From positions 186,001 through 250,000 of the forward strand of contig NZ_JACDUT010000005.1 of NCBI RefSeq assembly GCF_013761245.1: a stretch of DNA of 64,000 nucleotides, given 5' to 3'. Under the pieces are notes generated by a model that saw only the letters and a program-made list of their open reading frames with translations, had not been told where the DNA came from and did no database searches. Source of the stretch: Thermaerobacillus caldiproteolyticus (GTDB lineage: Bacteria > Bacillota > Bacilli > Bacillales > Anoxybacillaceae). Position numbers and translations under genes: made by a program. Below, in pieces: positions 44,633-53,802 of this stretch (the stretch's first letter is position 1; each line of letters begins with the position of its first letter).

Positions 44633-46711
44633 ATGGGACAAACGATCATTTCTAAAGGACGTAATATAGAAGAAGCGATCAATATAGGATTAGAGATTCT
44701 GAAAAGTACTCGTGAGGAAGTGCTGATTGAAATTATTCAAAAGGAAACAAAAGGGATTTTACGTATTGGTTCCAAACCCGCCATTGTAAAACTTACAAAA
44801 ACCCAAGAACGAAAGAAAGAAAATAAAGAGGAACTTCGTGAGTTTAATAGTGTTCACGATATTGAAGAGGTAATTAAAAATTTAGATTTTAATTCACATG
44901 TATCTATGACTGATGAAAAACAAGAAATTCAAAAGCTATGTTTACAAGATGAACTCGAAGGAAAAGTGTGGGTGAAAAATGGGAAAATTTTTTGTAAGCC
45001 CTCTCCTCTGCACTATCCAACGATTACGGTCGGACGAGGTGTTAAGCTTTTTAAAAATAATGAATTAGTCACAGGTACAACGGTAGTAACAGAAACTGAC
45101 CAATTTGACATTAAAGTCGAAGAAGAAGTTACAGAGACTAAGTGGAATATAACGATCGATCGAGACAAATTAAATGTAATTTTACATATAGAACCAGGAA
45201 TGAGAAAAAGTTTTACGATAAAAGACATTGAACCTGATTATCATATTGAGCTGAACGCAGAGGAACACATTGAGATTCGAAATGACCTTCAGTATGAACA
45301 AATATTACAGGAGCTCGAAACATTAAATGTTGTTCGAGGGATTGACTTTAATGAAATTAAAAATGCAGTAAATACTAAAAAGATTAGTAGCTTTATTATT
45401 GCTAGAGGCATAAAACCGAAAGAAGGAAAAAATGGATGGATAGAGTTAAAAGTAAATGTTGATATCCAACAAATGAGACCGAAGCTTCGTGAAGATGGAA
45501 CAGTAGATTTTCGGGAATTAAAAAATATCCCAACAGTTCGTAAAGGACAAGTGATTGCCATTGTTCATCCCCCAGTTCCTGGGCTGCCTGGTATGACAGT
45601 AACGAATGAGCCGATTCCGGCCCAACCTACCTATCCAGTCAAAGTCCAGTTAGGGAAAGGGGTTACAACAGTAGAAAATGGAACAAAAATTGTTGCTACC
45701 GAAACAGGGCGCCCTTATTTTGAACAAAAAGGAATGTTAGTTCAAGTATCTATTATTGAAAAGTTCATTCATCAAGGGGATGTAGATATTGCTTCGGGCA
45801 ACATTCGCTTTAAAGGGGATGTAGATATACTGGGCAATGTTGAAGATGGAATGAGTGTTGAAGCGGATGGAAATATTACAATATTCAAAAACGTTAACCG
45901 GGCGAATATTATATCAAAACAGGCGATTTTTATTCGGCAAAATGTCATTGGAAGTCAAATTTCCTCTGGGAAAAATAACATACTTATTTCAGAGTTAGTC
46001 CATTTATTAAGTATTATTGAAGAACATATCGAAAAATTAATTCTCTCTATTAAACAATTAATGGCTTCCTCAGCGTTTAAAGTGACTGATTTGAAGCAAA
46101 ATGGCCTGTTTCCTTTAATTAAATTACTGTTAAGTCATAAATTCCGCGTACTAGTGACAACGACGAAACAATATATGGAGGTTAGCAAAAAAGGAAACCG
46201 TTTGCTAGAGCAAAGCTGGCTTGATCTTTCTGAACAATTCCGTCTCTGTTTCTTTGCTCACGTTCCAAATGAGTGGCATTCTCTTGAACAACTTACAATA
46301 TTGCTAGCGAATATAAGAGAATTAGTAAATAAAAGTCAAACTGAAGACAACCAAAATAGCTATGTTGAGTTATTGTATGCATTAAATAGCACAATATATT
46401 GCAGCGGCGATGTAGCAGTGCTAGGGCAGGGATGCTATAATTGTAAAATTCATGCAGGAGGTTCTTTGAAAATCAACGGAGTAGTACGTGGAGGAGAAGT
46501 GTATGCACGGCTAGGTGCGACGATTAAAGAGACAGGCTCAGAGACAGGTGTTTTGACGCGTATCATTGTTCCGTCCGATCAAACAATTAAAATCGAACTT
46601 GCTAGGGAAGGAACGGTTATTCAAATCGGTAAGGTGAAATACACTTTTCAAAAAGAACAGCATTTTGTTGAGGCTTCTCTGAATGAAAAAGAACAAATTG
46701 TTTTTAATTAA
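44633..46711 (+). CDS. FapA/DUF342-family protein
   Basis: The 692-aa protein starts with a Jag_N-like segment (QTIISKGRNIEEAINIGLEIL with KGILRIGSKPAIVKL) and continues with the FapA/DUF342 region. The middle shows the beta-helix repeats of the family: VDIASGNIRFKGDVDILGNVEDGMSVEADGNITI and IISKQAIFIRQNVIGSQIS. A coiled-coil follows, then a second repeat GDVAVLGQGCYNCKIHAGGSLKINGVVRGGEV. FapA was first named for flagellar assembly, but no flagellar gene lies here. It may act as a scaffold for the switch proteins. Its function here is unknown. Confidence 0.82.
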   Translation: MGQTIISKGRNIEEAINIGLEILKSTREEVLIEIIQKETKGILRIGSKPAIVKLTKTQERKKENKEELREFNSVHDIEEVIKNLDFNSHVSMTDEKQEIQKLCLQDELEGKVWVKNGKIFCKPSPLHYPTITVGRGVKLFKNNELVTGTTVVTETDQFDIKVEEEVTETKWNITIDRDKLNVILHIEPGMRKSFTIKDIEPDYHIELNAEEHIEIRNDLQYEQILQELETLNVVRGIDFNEIKNAVNTKKISSFIIARGIKPKEGKNGWIELKVNVDIQQMRPKLREDGTVDFRELKNIPTVRKGQVIAIVHPPVPGLPGMTVTNEPIPAQPTYPVKVQLGKGVTTVENGTKIVATETGRPYFEQKGMLVQVSIIEKFIHQGDVDIASGNIRFKGDVDILGNVEDGMSVEADGNITIFKNVNRANIISKQAIFIRQNVIGSQISSGKNNILISELVHLLSIIEEHIEKLILSIKQLMASSAFKVTDLKQNGLFPLIKLLLSHKFRVLVTTTKQYMEVSKKGNRLLEQSWLDLSEQFRLCFFAHVPNEWHSLEQLTILLANIRELVNKSQTEDNQNSYVELLYALNSTIYCSGDVAVLGQGCYNCKIHAGGSLKINGVVRGGEVYARLGATIKETGSETGVLTRIIVPSDQTIKIELAREGTVIQIGKVKYTFQKEQHFVEASLNEKEQIVFN

Positions 46712-46732
46712 TGGAGAGCGGGGAGATACTGT

Positions 46733-47044
46733 ATGTTTTCATATGAATTGGTTCAAGACGGACAGAGTGTAACTATTTATTTCAAAGGAGACTTAGATAT
46801 CGAAGTTACCGAAATAATGGAAGAAATTATACAGGAATTACAATTTTTCGAAACGATTCATATAAACTTATCCGAAGTCCTGTTTGTAGATTCTACCGGA
46901 ATTGGTTTACTTATTAATTTAGTAAATACATTAAAACAAGAAAATAAACATGTAATGATTTCCGGCACACAGCCTGAGGTAGAGGAAGTATTTAAAATCA
47001 TTCAATTGAAAGAAATATTGGGTGAGGAGATATTTGTAAAGTGA
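46733..47044 (+). CDS. STAS-domain anti-sigma-factor antagonist (second)
   Basis: The 103-aa protein is a second SpoIIAA/RsbV-type STAS domain. Ser54 lies in FVDSTGIGLLINL. It differs clearly from the first STAS protein, so the two may serve different targets or different steps of one switch. The ribosome site is GAGAGCGGGGAG. The LytTR regulator gene is 47 bases downstream. Confidence 0.88.
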   Translation: MFSYELVQDGQSVTIYFKGDLDIEVTEIMEEIIQELQFFETIHINLSEVLFVDSTGIGLLINLVNTLKQENKHVMISGTQPEVEEVFKIIQLKEILGEEIFVK

Positions 47045-47091
47045 GGTAGTGTTTATATGAGGAAGGAGAAGGGGGGGAGGTGGAACAATAG

Positions 47092-47835
47092 ATGGATTCT
47101 TTGAAAATTATTATTGCAGATGACAACGTGTCTTCTAGAACTCTTTTATGTCACTTCATTCATTTATTACCACAATATAAAATTGTCGGGGAAGCAGCAA
47201 GTGGGGAAGATTTTGTTCAGTTGGTCTTGAAAGAAAAACCTGATATTGTGTTAGTGGATATAAACATGCCTGATCTAAATGGGATGGAAGCGGTAAAGTT
47301 ATGCAAACAACTGCTTCCTACCTTACAGGTTATTTTTATAACCGGTTATGACGAATTTGCTGTTGAAGCTTTTGAAATCTCTGCAACAGATTATATTGTC
47401 AAACCGATTGAACGAACGCGTCTCTTTAATGCCTTAGAAAAAGCTCGCAGACTAATCCAGTTATCAAATCAAACTAACTTATCAATAAAAGCCAAAAACA
47501 AAAGGCTTGGTATCAAGTCGCAAAATTCGATTCTTTTTCTTCCTATGGAAGATATTTTGTTTGCAGAAAAAGAAAATCGAAAAACAGTGGTTCATACCTC
47601 ACATGAAAGATATGAAACGACAGAGACTCTAAACGAAATTGAAAATAAATTAGACGATTATTTTTTCAAAACTCATCGTTCTTATATCGTGAATTTAGAA
47701 AAAATAGTAAAAATTGAACCAGCAGGGGAAACTTATTTAGCCTATTTTATCGACAGCAATAAGTTTGCATACATTTCCAAATTAAAGATAAATGAAGTTC
47801 AAAGGAAGATCCTTAATATTCATAAAATTAAATGA
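47092..47835 (+). CDS. LytTR-family response regulator
   Basis: The 247-aa protein has a receiver domain (about residues 4-120) with the acidic pair ADDN and phospho-acceptor Asp56 in VLVDINMPDLNG, followed by a LytTR DNA-binding domain (about 140-243; FLPMEDILFAEKENRKTVVHT and KTHRSYIVNLEKIVKIEP). AgrA-type regulators of this class control secreted-signal and envelope genes. No histidine kinase of the usual AgrC type is nearby; the MHYT hybrid kinase is the only local candidate partner. It starts behind GGGGGGAGG and closes the operon. Confidence 0.92.
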   Translation: MDSLKIIIADDNVSSRTLLCHFIHLLPQYKIVGEAASGEDFVQLVLKEKPDIVLVDINMPDLNGMEAVKLCKQLLPTLQVIFITGYDEFAVEAFEISATDYIVKPIERTRLFNALEKARRLIQLSNQTNLSIKAKNKRLGIKSQNSILFLPMEDILFAEKENRKTVVHTSHERYETTETLNEIENKLDDYFFKTHRSYIVNLEKIVKIEPAGETYLAYFIDSNKFAYISKLKINEVQRKILNIHKIK

Positions 47836-48529
47836 CGCATGTTATTCATATCATTGTACATAATCTTGATATATAAGAAGTTTTTATCCCTAGGTTGAAG
47901 GTTCATTACCCGTGATGATAGTTGTTGTTCAACTGCACTAAGAACTACATAGGTATGAGCTAAGAAAATTACTTCTAACGCAGTTTCACACCCATGGAGA
48001 TATTTATCGAACGAATGGAAGTCATCGAAACGGATCCGTTCCAATAATACTGTTTCGACGTTTTTGTTTCCGACGAACTCAATTGTTGTAGTCATTGGCT
48101 ATTTTTGCGTGAGGGAGTCCATCATGGCACCACGCAGTTTGGTTTGAGATATCCCCAACGTGTAAGGATGAGGCAGTGGCTCCATGATTTCTTCTGCCAC
48201 CATGACATTGTGATACGAAGCCGGCGCGATGATATTATTCATTATCGGCCTTGCTGGTGAGCCGAATCTGCACTTTCAATCCATACAGCTTGTCGACAAA
48301 GTCGACAAGCTGAGTCCTTCGCATCCAGCGAATCTTGCATAGGTAAGTCTCTGATTCTAATCAATTTGTAATCTGCTATGTCTCCAAACGCAATCCTCGT
48401 TGTGGCTCCTTCATTAGATTTTCAAAGTATACTGCTTTTGTAATATGGTCTGTCCGCATAACGATAAAATTCTTTAATAAAACCGCGGTACGTACAAATG
48501 GGTATTCTCTGTCATTGCTATCAGTACGG
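47836..48529 (-). other. Decayed coding pieces of unknown origin, probably transposon-derived
   Basis: On the minus strand, pieces such as RTQLVDFVDKLYGLKVQIRLTSKA, then EEIMEPLPHPYTLGISQTKLRGAMM, are followed by the open frame 47820-48095, starting MTTTIEFVGNKNVETVLLERI. None has a good ribosome site, and I cannot name a family. The adjoining ISL3 remnant and the frequent stops suggest dead mobile DNA. This block borders the right end of the unusual operon. Confidence 0.4.
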
Positions 48530-49021
48530 TTTCATTGAACGGTTTAATTCCAATGATAATAGGTTCTGTGATGAGAGGTATTTCTTCTTTACGAATCAAA
48601 TACAGAAAACTATCTGCACTTGTAGGAATCCCATACTGCTTAGAAACTTTATTAGCAGTCTCTGTACTTAGGGAAAGGCAAGATGTTGGAGAAAGGTGGT
48701 CAAGCGATGGGGACGTCTAGCATAAGGAGACCACCAATCTGAAAATCGCTCCGTAAAAATACGTTGTGAACGTGCAGAATGATCACAAAAGAATTTCCTT
48801 ACACGTACATGCAAAAAAACTTGTAACGATAAAATAGTTATATTCTGAATCACACGCCAGTATCGACTGTGAACAAGAGAAGAAGGCATGTCACATGATG
48901 AACAAAGATTAGATTTTTGTTGAGATTGGATATACAACTTTACGCACGAATAGTTAACAGAATAAAACAGCAACTTCCAATCCTTATAGAATGTTTGCAG
49001 TTCCAAAATAAAACCTCCCAT
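48530..49021 (-). mobile_element. ISL3-family transposase remnant (N-terminal part)
   Basis: The frame 48668-49021 reads an N-terminus with CSSCDMPSSLVHSRYWRVIQ and FLHVRVRKFFCDH, then RIFTERFSDWWSPYARR and HRLTTFLQ. This is the zinc-finger and N-terminal region of ISL3 transposases. After a frameshift the pieces SKQYGIPTSADSFLYLIRKE and EPIIIGI continue the family until the sequence breaks up around 48530. The catalytic core is absent, so it is dead. Confidence 0.75.
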
Positions 49022-49175
49022 GGTAATAGTTTATTACTATAATGACCACGAGAGGTGTTCACCAAAATTGGGGGAGAATCATTTTATTATCGCTGATTAC
49101 ATAATAATTTAATTTCATAAATTGAAGGGGATTTTTATTTGATTCGTAACTACATTTAAAGAACAATTTTTTATT
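49022..49175. other. Gene-free stretch at the right edge of the block
   Basis: AT-rich, no gene, no clear terminator recognised. Confidence 0.4.
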
Positions 49176-50117
49176 CTACTTATATAAAAAATTCTTTATA
49201 GCTTTTTTATTTTGCTCTATATCTATATCTAGTACAGCACCAATTTGGGGATATGTTACATTTTCAAAGGATCCGTCTATAGGAATTCTAAAGAAGTCAA
49301 TATTTTTTGTATTACTGGAAAGAAATGAAGTCAGTATCGATAAAACTTCTTTATATTCCATGTTTGTTAGTATATAAGGCTGTATTGTACCTATTACACC
49401 TGGTAATTTTACTATCCCTTTAATACTAATAAATTCATCGGCAATTTGTTTTAAAACTTCCTGCTGTCTCCGTACTCTGCCAAAGTCGCTTTCTGCGTCT
49501 TTTCTAAACCTTACATACCCTAGCAATTCTTTTCCATGAAGTTTTTGAACACCCGGATGTAGTGTAACTCCTATTCCTTTAGACATTTCTTTTTCTACAT
49601 TAATTTCAATTCCCTCAGGGAAAGCCTTATCTATTGCTTTAGTAAATCCCTTAAAATCAACTAATACAAAATATTCAACATCAATTCCAAAGTTTTCCTT
49701 TATCGTTTTTCTAAGTAGCTCAGGTCCTCCATAAGCATGAGCTGCGTTAATTTTATCTTTTCCATGTCCTGGTATAGAAACATATGAATCCCGCATAATA
49801 GATGCGATCTTAAACTTTTTTGCCTCTGGGTCATATTGAGCTATCATAATAGTATCCGCACGAGATTTCTCTTCTCCTCTTGCATCGATACCAAATAATA
49901 AAATATTTATTTTTTTTGATTTATCTTTTACTCCCTTAAATTCAATATTTTCATGTTGTAAAGATGAACTATTTCGAGAGTTTTTTAGACTTTGTTGGTA
50001 TTCAACGAAAATATATAATAGTATTCCTAAAAATAATAAAACTAAAATCAAAAAGAATATTAATAGTTTTTTTCTTTTGCGTTTTTTTAATCTATTAGCA
50101 TGTCTTTTATTCTTCAT
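49176..50117 (-). CDS. LytR-CpsA-Psr (LCP) family cell-wall ligase
   Basis: The 313-aa protein has a basic N-terminus, one membrane segment (about residues 18-40) and an extracellular LCP domain. Conserved residues: ILLFGIDARGEEKSRADTIMI, the Arg in ASIMRDSYVSIPGHG, KINAAHAYGG, and YVRFRKDAESDFGRVRRQQ. LCP enzymes attach wall teichoic acid or other anionic polymers to peptidoglycan. The ATG at 50117 is preferred to an in-frame TTG at 50123, since GAGAGGG lies about 10 bases upstream. The wall polymer genes are not nearby. Confidence 0.92.
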   Translation of the reverse strand: MKNKRHANRLKKRKRKKLLIFFLILVLLFLGILLYIFVEYQQSLKNSRNSSSLQHENIEFKGVKDKSKKINILLFGIDARGEEKSRADTIMIAQYDPEAKKFKIASIMRDSYVSIPGHGKDKINAAHAYGGPELLRKTIKENFGIDVEYFVLVDFKGFTKAIDKAFPEGIEINVEKEMSKGIGVTLHPGVQKLHGKELLGYVRFRKDAESDFGRVRRQQEVLKQIADEFISIKGIVKLPGVIGTIQPYILTNMEYKEVLSILTSFLSSNTKNIDFFRIPIDGSFENVTYPQIGAVLDIDIEQNKKAIKNFLYK

Positions 50118-50650
50118 ATTCAACGCAACCCTCTCTATGATCGATCATGTTAATGAAACTAAGAATAAATTATCAGATTATATAGAAGAAAACAATCAAA
50201 ACTAGGAGAAAAGTTAACGTATGAACGTGTTGGAAAACACAGAATGAATGCATATTCATCCTCTTGAGAGTTATCAAAACAAGCTGCCAAGAGGTAGACA
50301 TTATTATGATTTCTAATTGGTTATTTATATGGTCTAACGAAAAGAAGCTTATTTGGATATATCGATTCACTATCGTTATCCGAATCAAAGTATGTGATAG
50401 GGAGGTATTCAATTCCAAAAATTTCTAATTGGCTTCAAAGTTTATTTCGAATAATGGCTACTGATTTGCTGTTGTAGTAAAGGGGTACCAGTAATATTTC
50501 TTTGATTGGACAAATGCTTGTAAGGATGGTTGCAAAATGAAACAACAAAATCATCTAAGAGGGGACTTTTTATTTGTCGAAAGCGCTATACAAAAAGGGA
50601 TGTTTGGTGTATAGATATAATTGGTATATGTATATGCTGGAGGGATAGTA
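50118..50650. other. Gene-free stretch
   Basis: No ribosome site with a credible reading frame is visible; stop codons are frequent. It may hold the divergent promoters of the LCP gene and the lipoprotein gene. Confidence 0.4.
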
Positions 50651-51064
50651 ATGAAAAAATGGTGGTTGTTGGTTATTAGTGCAATCATTTTTGCAGCTAT
50701 TACCGGGTGTAGTGGAGGAGAAACAACTAAGGAAGAAAAGAAAGAGAATAAGCCTGCTGCAAGTCAATCTTCGGAAGAGAAAAAAACTTTTGCGGTTAAT
50801 ATAGACGCGACAGGACAATTAAATGAATATTTGGATACTAATTTTAGTATGACAACTTGGTATCCACACATTAAGGTTGTAGAAATTGAGGAAAATAAAG
50901 CTGTTGTACATATTGATACAAACGATCAAGAGATTGCCAAAAAAATCGCTATGAGTATTTGGGGATGGACCAACGCTCATAATAACAAGTTGAAACTGGA
51001 TGTTGTCGAGTTATTAGATCCAGAAGGTCAAACTGTATTCATTGAGGAAAACCCATTAAAATAA
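50651..51064 (+). CDS. Small lipoprotein of unknown function
   Basis: The 137-aa product has a signal peptide ending AAITGC (lipobox), a Lys/Glu-rich linker (about residues 22-45), and a folded part of about 90 residues (FAVNIDATGQLNEYL, then IWGWTNAHNNKLKLDVVELLDPEG). I recognise no family. It should sit on the outer face of the membrane. The ATG at 50651 has GGAGGG upstream. A perfect hairpin follows. Confidence 0.8.
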   Translation: MKKWWLLVISAIIFAAITGCSGGETTKEEKKENKPAASQSSEEKKTFAVNIDATGQLNEYLDTNFSMTTWYPHIKVVEIEENKAVVHIDTNDQEIAKKIAMSIWGWTNAHNNKLKLDVVELLDPEGQTVFIEENPLK

Positions 51065-51089
51065 TCCTGCTCAAATGAGCAGGATTATT
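51060..51089 (+). terminator. Hairpin after the small lipoprotein gene
   Basis: A perfect 14-bp stem (51060-51073 with 51076-51089) has only a 2-base spacer; the loop must use part of the stem. The T-run is short. Confidence 0.7.
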
Positions 51090-51792
51090 CGCTTCGAATA
51101 AGATGAAAAGATTACGGGGCTGAATCTAGTAGCATCTTTGTAAATTTAATAATTTCTAGCATTTACAGGGAATATTCTTAAAAAAGCGGTTATATCACGA
51201 CTTTTCAGACATTCCCTTTTTCGAAGAGGTGATTCATCGGCTGTGTACATCTGCTAGGTCTATGATTAAAAAATACCCCGACTGTTAGAGTATACTGTTT
51301 TTTCTAAAAGAATTCGGAGCGATTCAGTTGTACTAATAACTGCTGCCGAGTTTTGATTGCTCTTATCTCCCGTACAGTTTATCAAAAGGGGCTAAGCCTA
51401 TAGTTGTCGGGAATATCGTTTTTATTCTATTTATTAGTTTTTGTGGTAATTTATTTAATTTAAACATCTAGGACGACACTATCTTTTTGTGAGCAGCCTT
51501 GATGATCAATTTTTGGTTCTTAATGTCTGTCAACTTTATCACTTATGCATTGAGAATTACTCTAGGAGCATAAACGGATTTTTAAGCCTTCAATCTAATC
51601 CTCTCATGTGATCCGCATCTGGGAGTGTTACGAACTTGGGCGCAGTGCTAGTTCCAGTGAAATAGTGTTTTTAGTTAATACCCTCATATTTTTCTCTTCC
51701 TCTTGATGCGTGTTCCTTGATGCATGTTCCGGATCGATTATACAATTACTTACATGGAAACAAAAGTAGAAAATGACATTGGAGGTGTACGA
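51090..51792. other. Gene-free stretch before abrB
   Basis: About 700 bases without a recognisable gene. It is AT-rich with stops in every frame. The abrB promoter should lie near its right end, but no clear -35/-10 pair was identified. Confidence 0.4.
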
Positions 51793-52068
51793 ATGAAATC
51801 TACAGGTATTGTTCGCAAAGTGGATGAATTAGGTCGCATTGTTATTCCTATGGAGTTACGTCGTACACTCAATATTAATATTAAAGACCCAATAGAAATC
51901 TTTTTAGACGGAGACTGTATTATCTTACAAAAATATAAGCCAGACATGACCTGCATGGTTACAGGTAAAGTGTCTGACGACAACTTGAAGCTTGCTGGCG
52001 GTAAAATCATTTTAAGTCGTGAAGGTGCGGAGCAACTCATGAAAGAGATTGAAAGTTTATTGCAATAA
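51793..52068 (+). CDS. abrB: Transition-state regulator AbrB
   Basis: The 91-aa DNA-binding protein is close to B. subtilis AbrB: MKSTGIVRKVDELGRIVIPMELRRTL at the start and DMTCMVTGKVSDDNLKLAGGKIILS after it. AbrB represses many stationary-phase, biofilm and competence genes during growth. The ATG at 51793 follows GGAGGTG; further upstream in-frame codons have no ribosome site. A strong terminator follows. It could be the Abh paralogue, but the N-terminal half is nearly identical to AbrB. Confidence 0.9.
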   Translation: MKSTGIVRKVDELGRIVIPMELRRTLNINIKDPIEIFLDGDCIILQKYKPDMTCMVTGKVSDDNLKLAGGKIILSREGAEQLMKEIESLLQ

Positions 52069-52069
52069 A

Positions 52070-52097
52070 TCCCTGCCGATTGGCAGGGACTTTTTTA
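52070..52097 (+). terminator. Terminator of abrB
   Basis: tccctgcc (52070-52077) pairs perfectly with ggcaggga (52082-52089) around gatt, followed by cttttttatt. Confidence 0.9.
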
Positions 52098-52192
52098 TTG
52101 GCTATTTTCGAAAAGATTGTTGCTAAATAAAAGGAAAAAAGCGGTCTGATTTTAAATCATATACTATATTAGTGAAAAAGGGGGAGAAACTT

Positions 52193-52387
52193 ATGAATAA
52201 ATATCAAAAAATTTCTGTTGGTATAATGATTGGTTTTCCAATATTTTTCTTAGCAGTGAGCCTGTTTACTGGAAAATGGGGGTTCTTTCTTTGGAGTTTA
52301 GCACCAAGTTTTATCAGCGGTATGGCAGGATTTTTTGCTTCTAAAAATGCAAATAGAACATCTACAATTAACAATGACAAACAATAA
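52193..52387 (+). CDS. Small membrane protein (64 aa)
   Basis: The product starts MNKYQKISVGIMIGFPIFF and has two hydrophobic segments (about residues 6-26 and 31-50), then a short polar tail. No family recognised. The ATG at 52193 has GGGGGAG at the right distance. It is a single gene. Confidence 0.6.
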   Translation: MNKYQKISVGIMIGFPIFFLAVSLFTGKWGFFLWSLAPSFISGMAGFFASKNANRTSTINNDKQ

Positions 52388-52755
52388 CAGAGTTTATCAG
52401 AACGCTGTAAAGAAGGTGTTCTTTTTTATGTTGATCTTCTAATGTGTTTCAACAGTAGTAAAGCTTAAACATTGAGCTGAACAGCATTTCTTTCACTTTT
52501 TATTGGAATAGCAGCTTTTCATTCAAACATCTTCTCAAAGACAAATGTTCCTTCAAGAAAATGCTCCTGAAATATTCCTTTTTTCAGAGAGTTTTTTACA
52601 TCATTCGACATTTTTTTAAAGGTGACTGTGATATTTTGTAAATAAAAAAGAATTAAGGTGTGGAGGAAGGACAGGTGAAAGCTGGATATTTACCGGCTTA
52701 CATTTAATGAAGAATGTCAATTCATTTGTGTAAAGCGGTTATGAAAGGAGGAAGC
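52388..52755. other. Gene-free stretch before the S66 peptidase gene
   Basis: No credible reading frame. Two short T/A-rich palindromic patches are present but no clear terminator or promoter. Confidence 0.4.
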
Positions 52756-53775
52756 ATGTTGATTCGGCCAAAACGGTTACAGCGTGGAGATACGATTGGC
52801 ATCGTTTCTCCTTCGTCTGGAATTGCGGCATTATGTCCGCGAAGGTTGGAGCGAGGAATGGAAGAGCTAAAACGATTAGGTTTTAAGGTTATGATCGGAA
52901 AGAATGCCCGAAAACGTCATGAGTACATGGCGGGAACGGTGGAGGAGCGAATCGAAGATCTTCATGAGATGTTTGCCAATCCTGAGGTCACGGCCATCAT
53001 TGCGACGATTGGTGGAACATGCTCTCATCAATTATTAGAGGATTTAGATTATCACCTTATTAAACATCATCCAAAAATATTTATGGGCTACAGTGACATT
53101 ACTGCGCTTCATTTAGCAATTTATAAGCAAACGGGGCTTGTTACGTTTTTAGGACCGGCGATTTTGCCACAGTTTGGCGAATACGGAGGATTGCTTGATT
53201 ATACGAAAACATATTTCGAAGATGTACTAATGCAGGGGAAAGCAGTGGAAATAAAAAATTCAGATATGTGGGTTTTTGAGCGGCTGCGCTGGGACCAAGA
53301 AGATGATCGAAAACGAACGTCCTTACCCAATAAAGGAATGAGAGTGTTAAAGCCGGGGCATGTCAGGGGTAACATCATTGCTGGAAATATGGGAGTCTTA
53401 CTTTTACTGGCGGGTACGCCGTATTTCCCAAATGTGGACGGTGCCATCCTTTGTATTGAGGATGATGAAGAAGAAACGCCGGCTTCGATTGATCGCTATT
53501 TGACGCAAATGCGGCAAATGGGTATTTTTGAACGAATTCAAGGGCTTGTGATCGGAAGATTTCATCCGTTAGTTGGATTCAAAGAAGATCAATCCCTTTT
53601 GGAGGAGATCTTGCTGCGCTCGACGCGCGGTTATGATTTTCCGATTGTTTATCATGCTGATTTTGGCCATACCGATCCAATGGCTATTTTACCAAACGGA
53701 ATCAACGCAGAACTCAAGGCAAGTAAAGAAGGAGAGATCACCTTCCGATTTCTCGAGGCGGCAGTGGATGAATAA
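52756..53775 (+). CDS. S66-family serine peptidase (LD-carboxypeptidase/MccF type)
   Basis: The 339-aa cytosolic peptidase has the catalytic Ser in FMGYSDITALH, the Glu in AILCIEDDEE and the His in YHADFGHTDP, the Ser-Glu-His triad of family S66. IGIVSPSSG marks the N-terminus. LD-carboxypeptidases trim recycled murein tetrapeptides; MccF relatives cleave microcin C-type antibiotics. The motif spacing fits either. The ATG at 52756 is chosen because AAAGGAGG lies 7 bases upstream; the upstream in-frame ATGs lack such a site. Confidence 0.9.
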   Translation: MLIRPKRLQRGDTIGIVSPSSGIAALCPRRLERGMEELKRLGFKVMIGKNARKRHEYMAGTVEERIEDLHEMFANPEVTAIIATIGGTCSHQLLEDLDYHLIKHHPKIFMGYSDITALHLAIYKQTGLVTFLGPAILPQFGEYGGLLDYTKTYFEDVLMQGKAVEIKNSDMWVFERLRWDQEDDRKRTSLPNKGMRVLKPGHVRGNIIAGNMGVLLLLAGTPYFPNVDGAILCIEDDEEETPASIDRYLTQMRQMGIFERIQGLVIGRFHPLVGFKEDQSLLEEILLRSTRGYDFPIVYHADFGHTDPMAILPNGINAELKASKEGEITFRFLEAAVDE

Positions 53776-53802
53776 ACAAATAAACAGAATGGAGGAGAAA
53801 TA

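Noticed and set aside
32849..47835. Antiphage defence island
   Set aside because: No nuclease, toxin or effector domain typical of defence was found. The domains are metabolic and regulatory.
48535..48720. Plus-strand open frame of 61 codons
   Set aside because: It is antisense to the ISL3 remnant and has no ribosome site.
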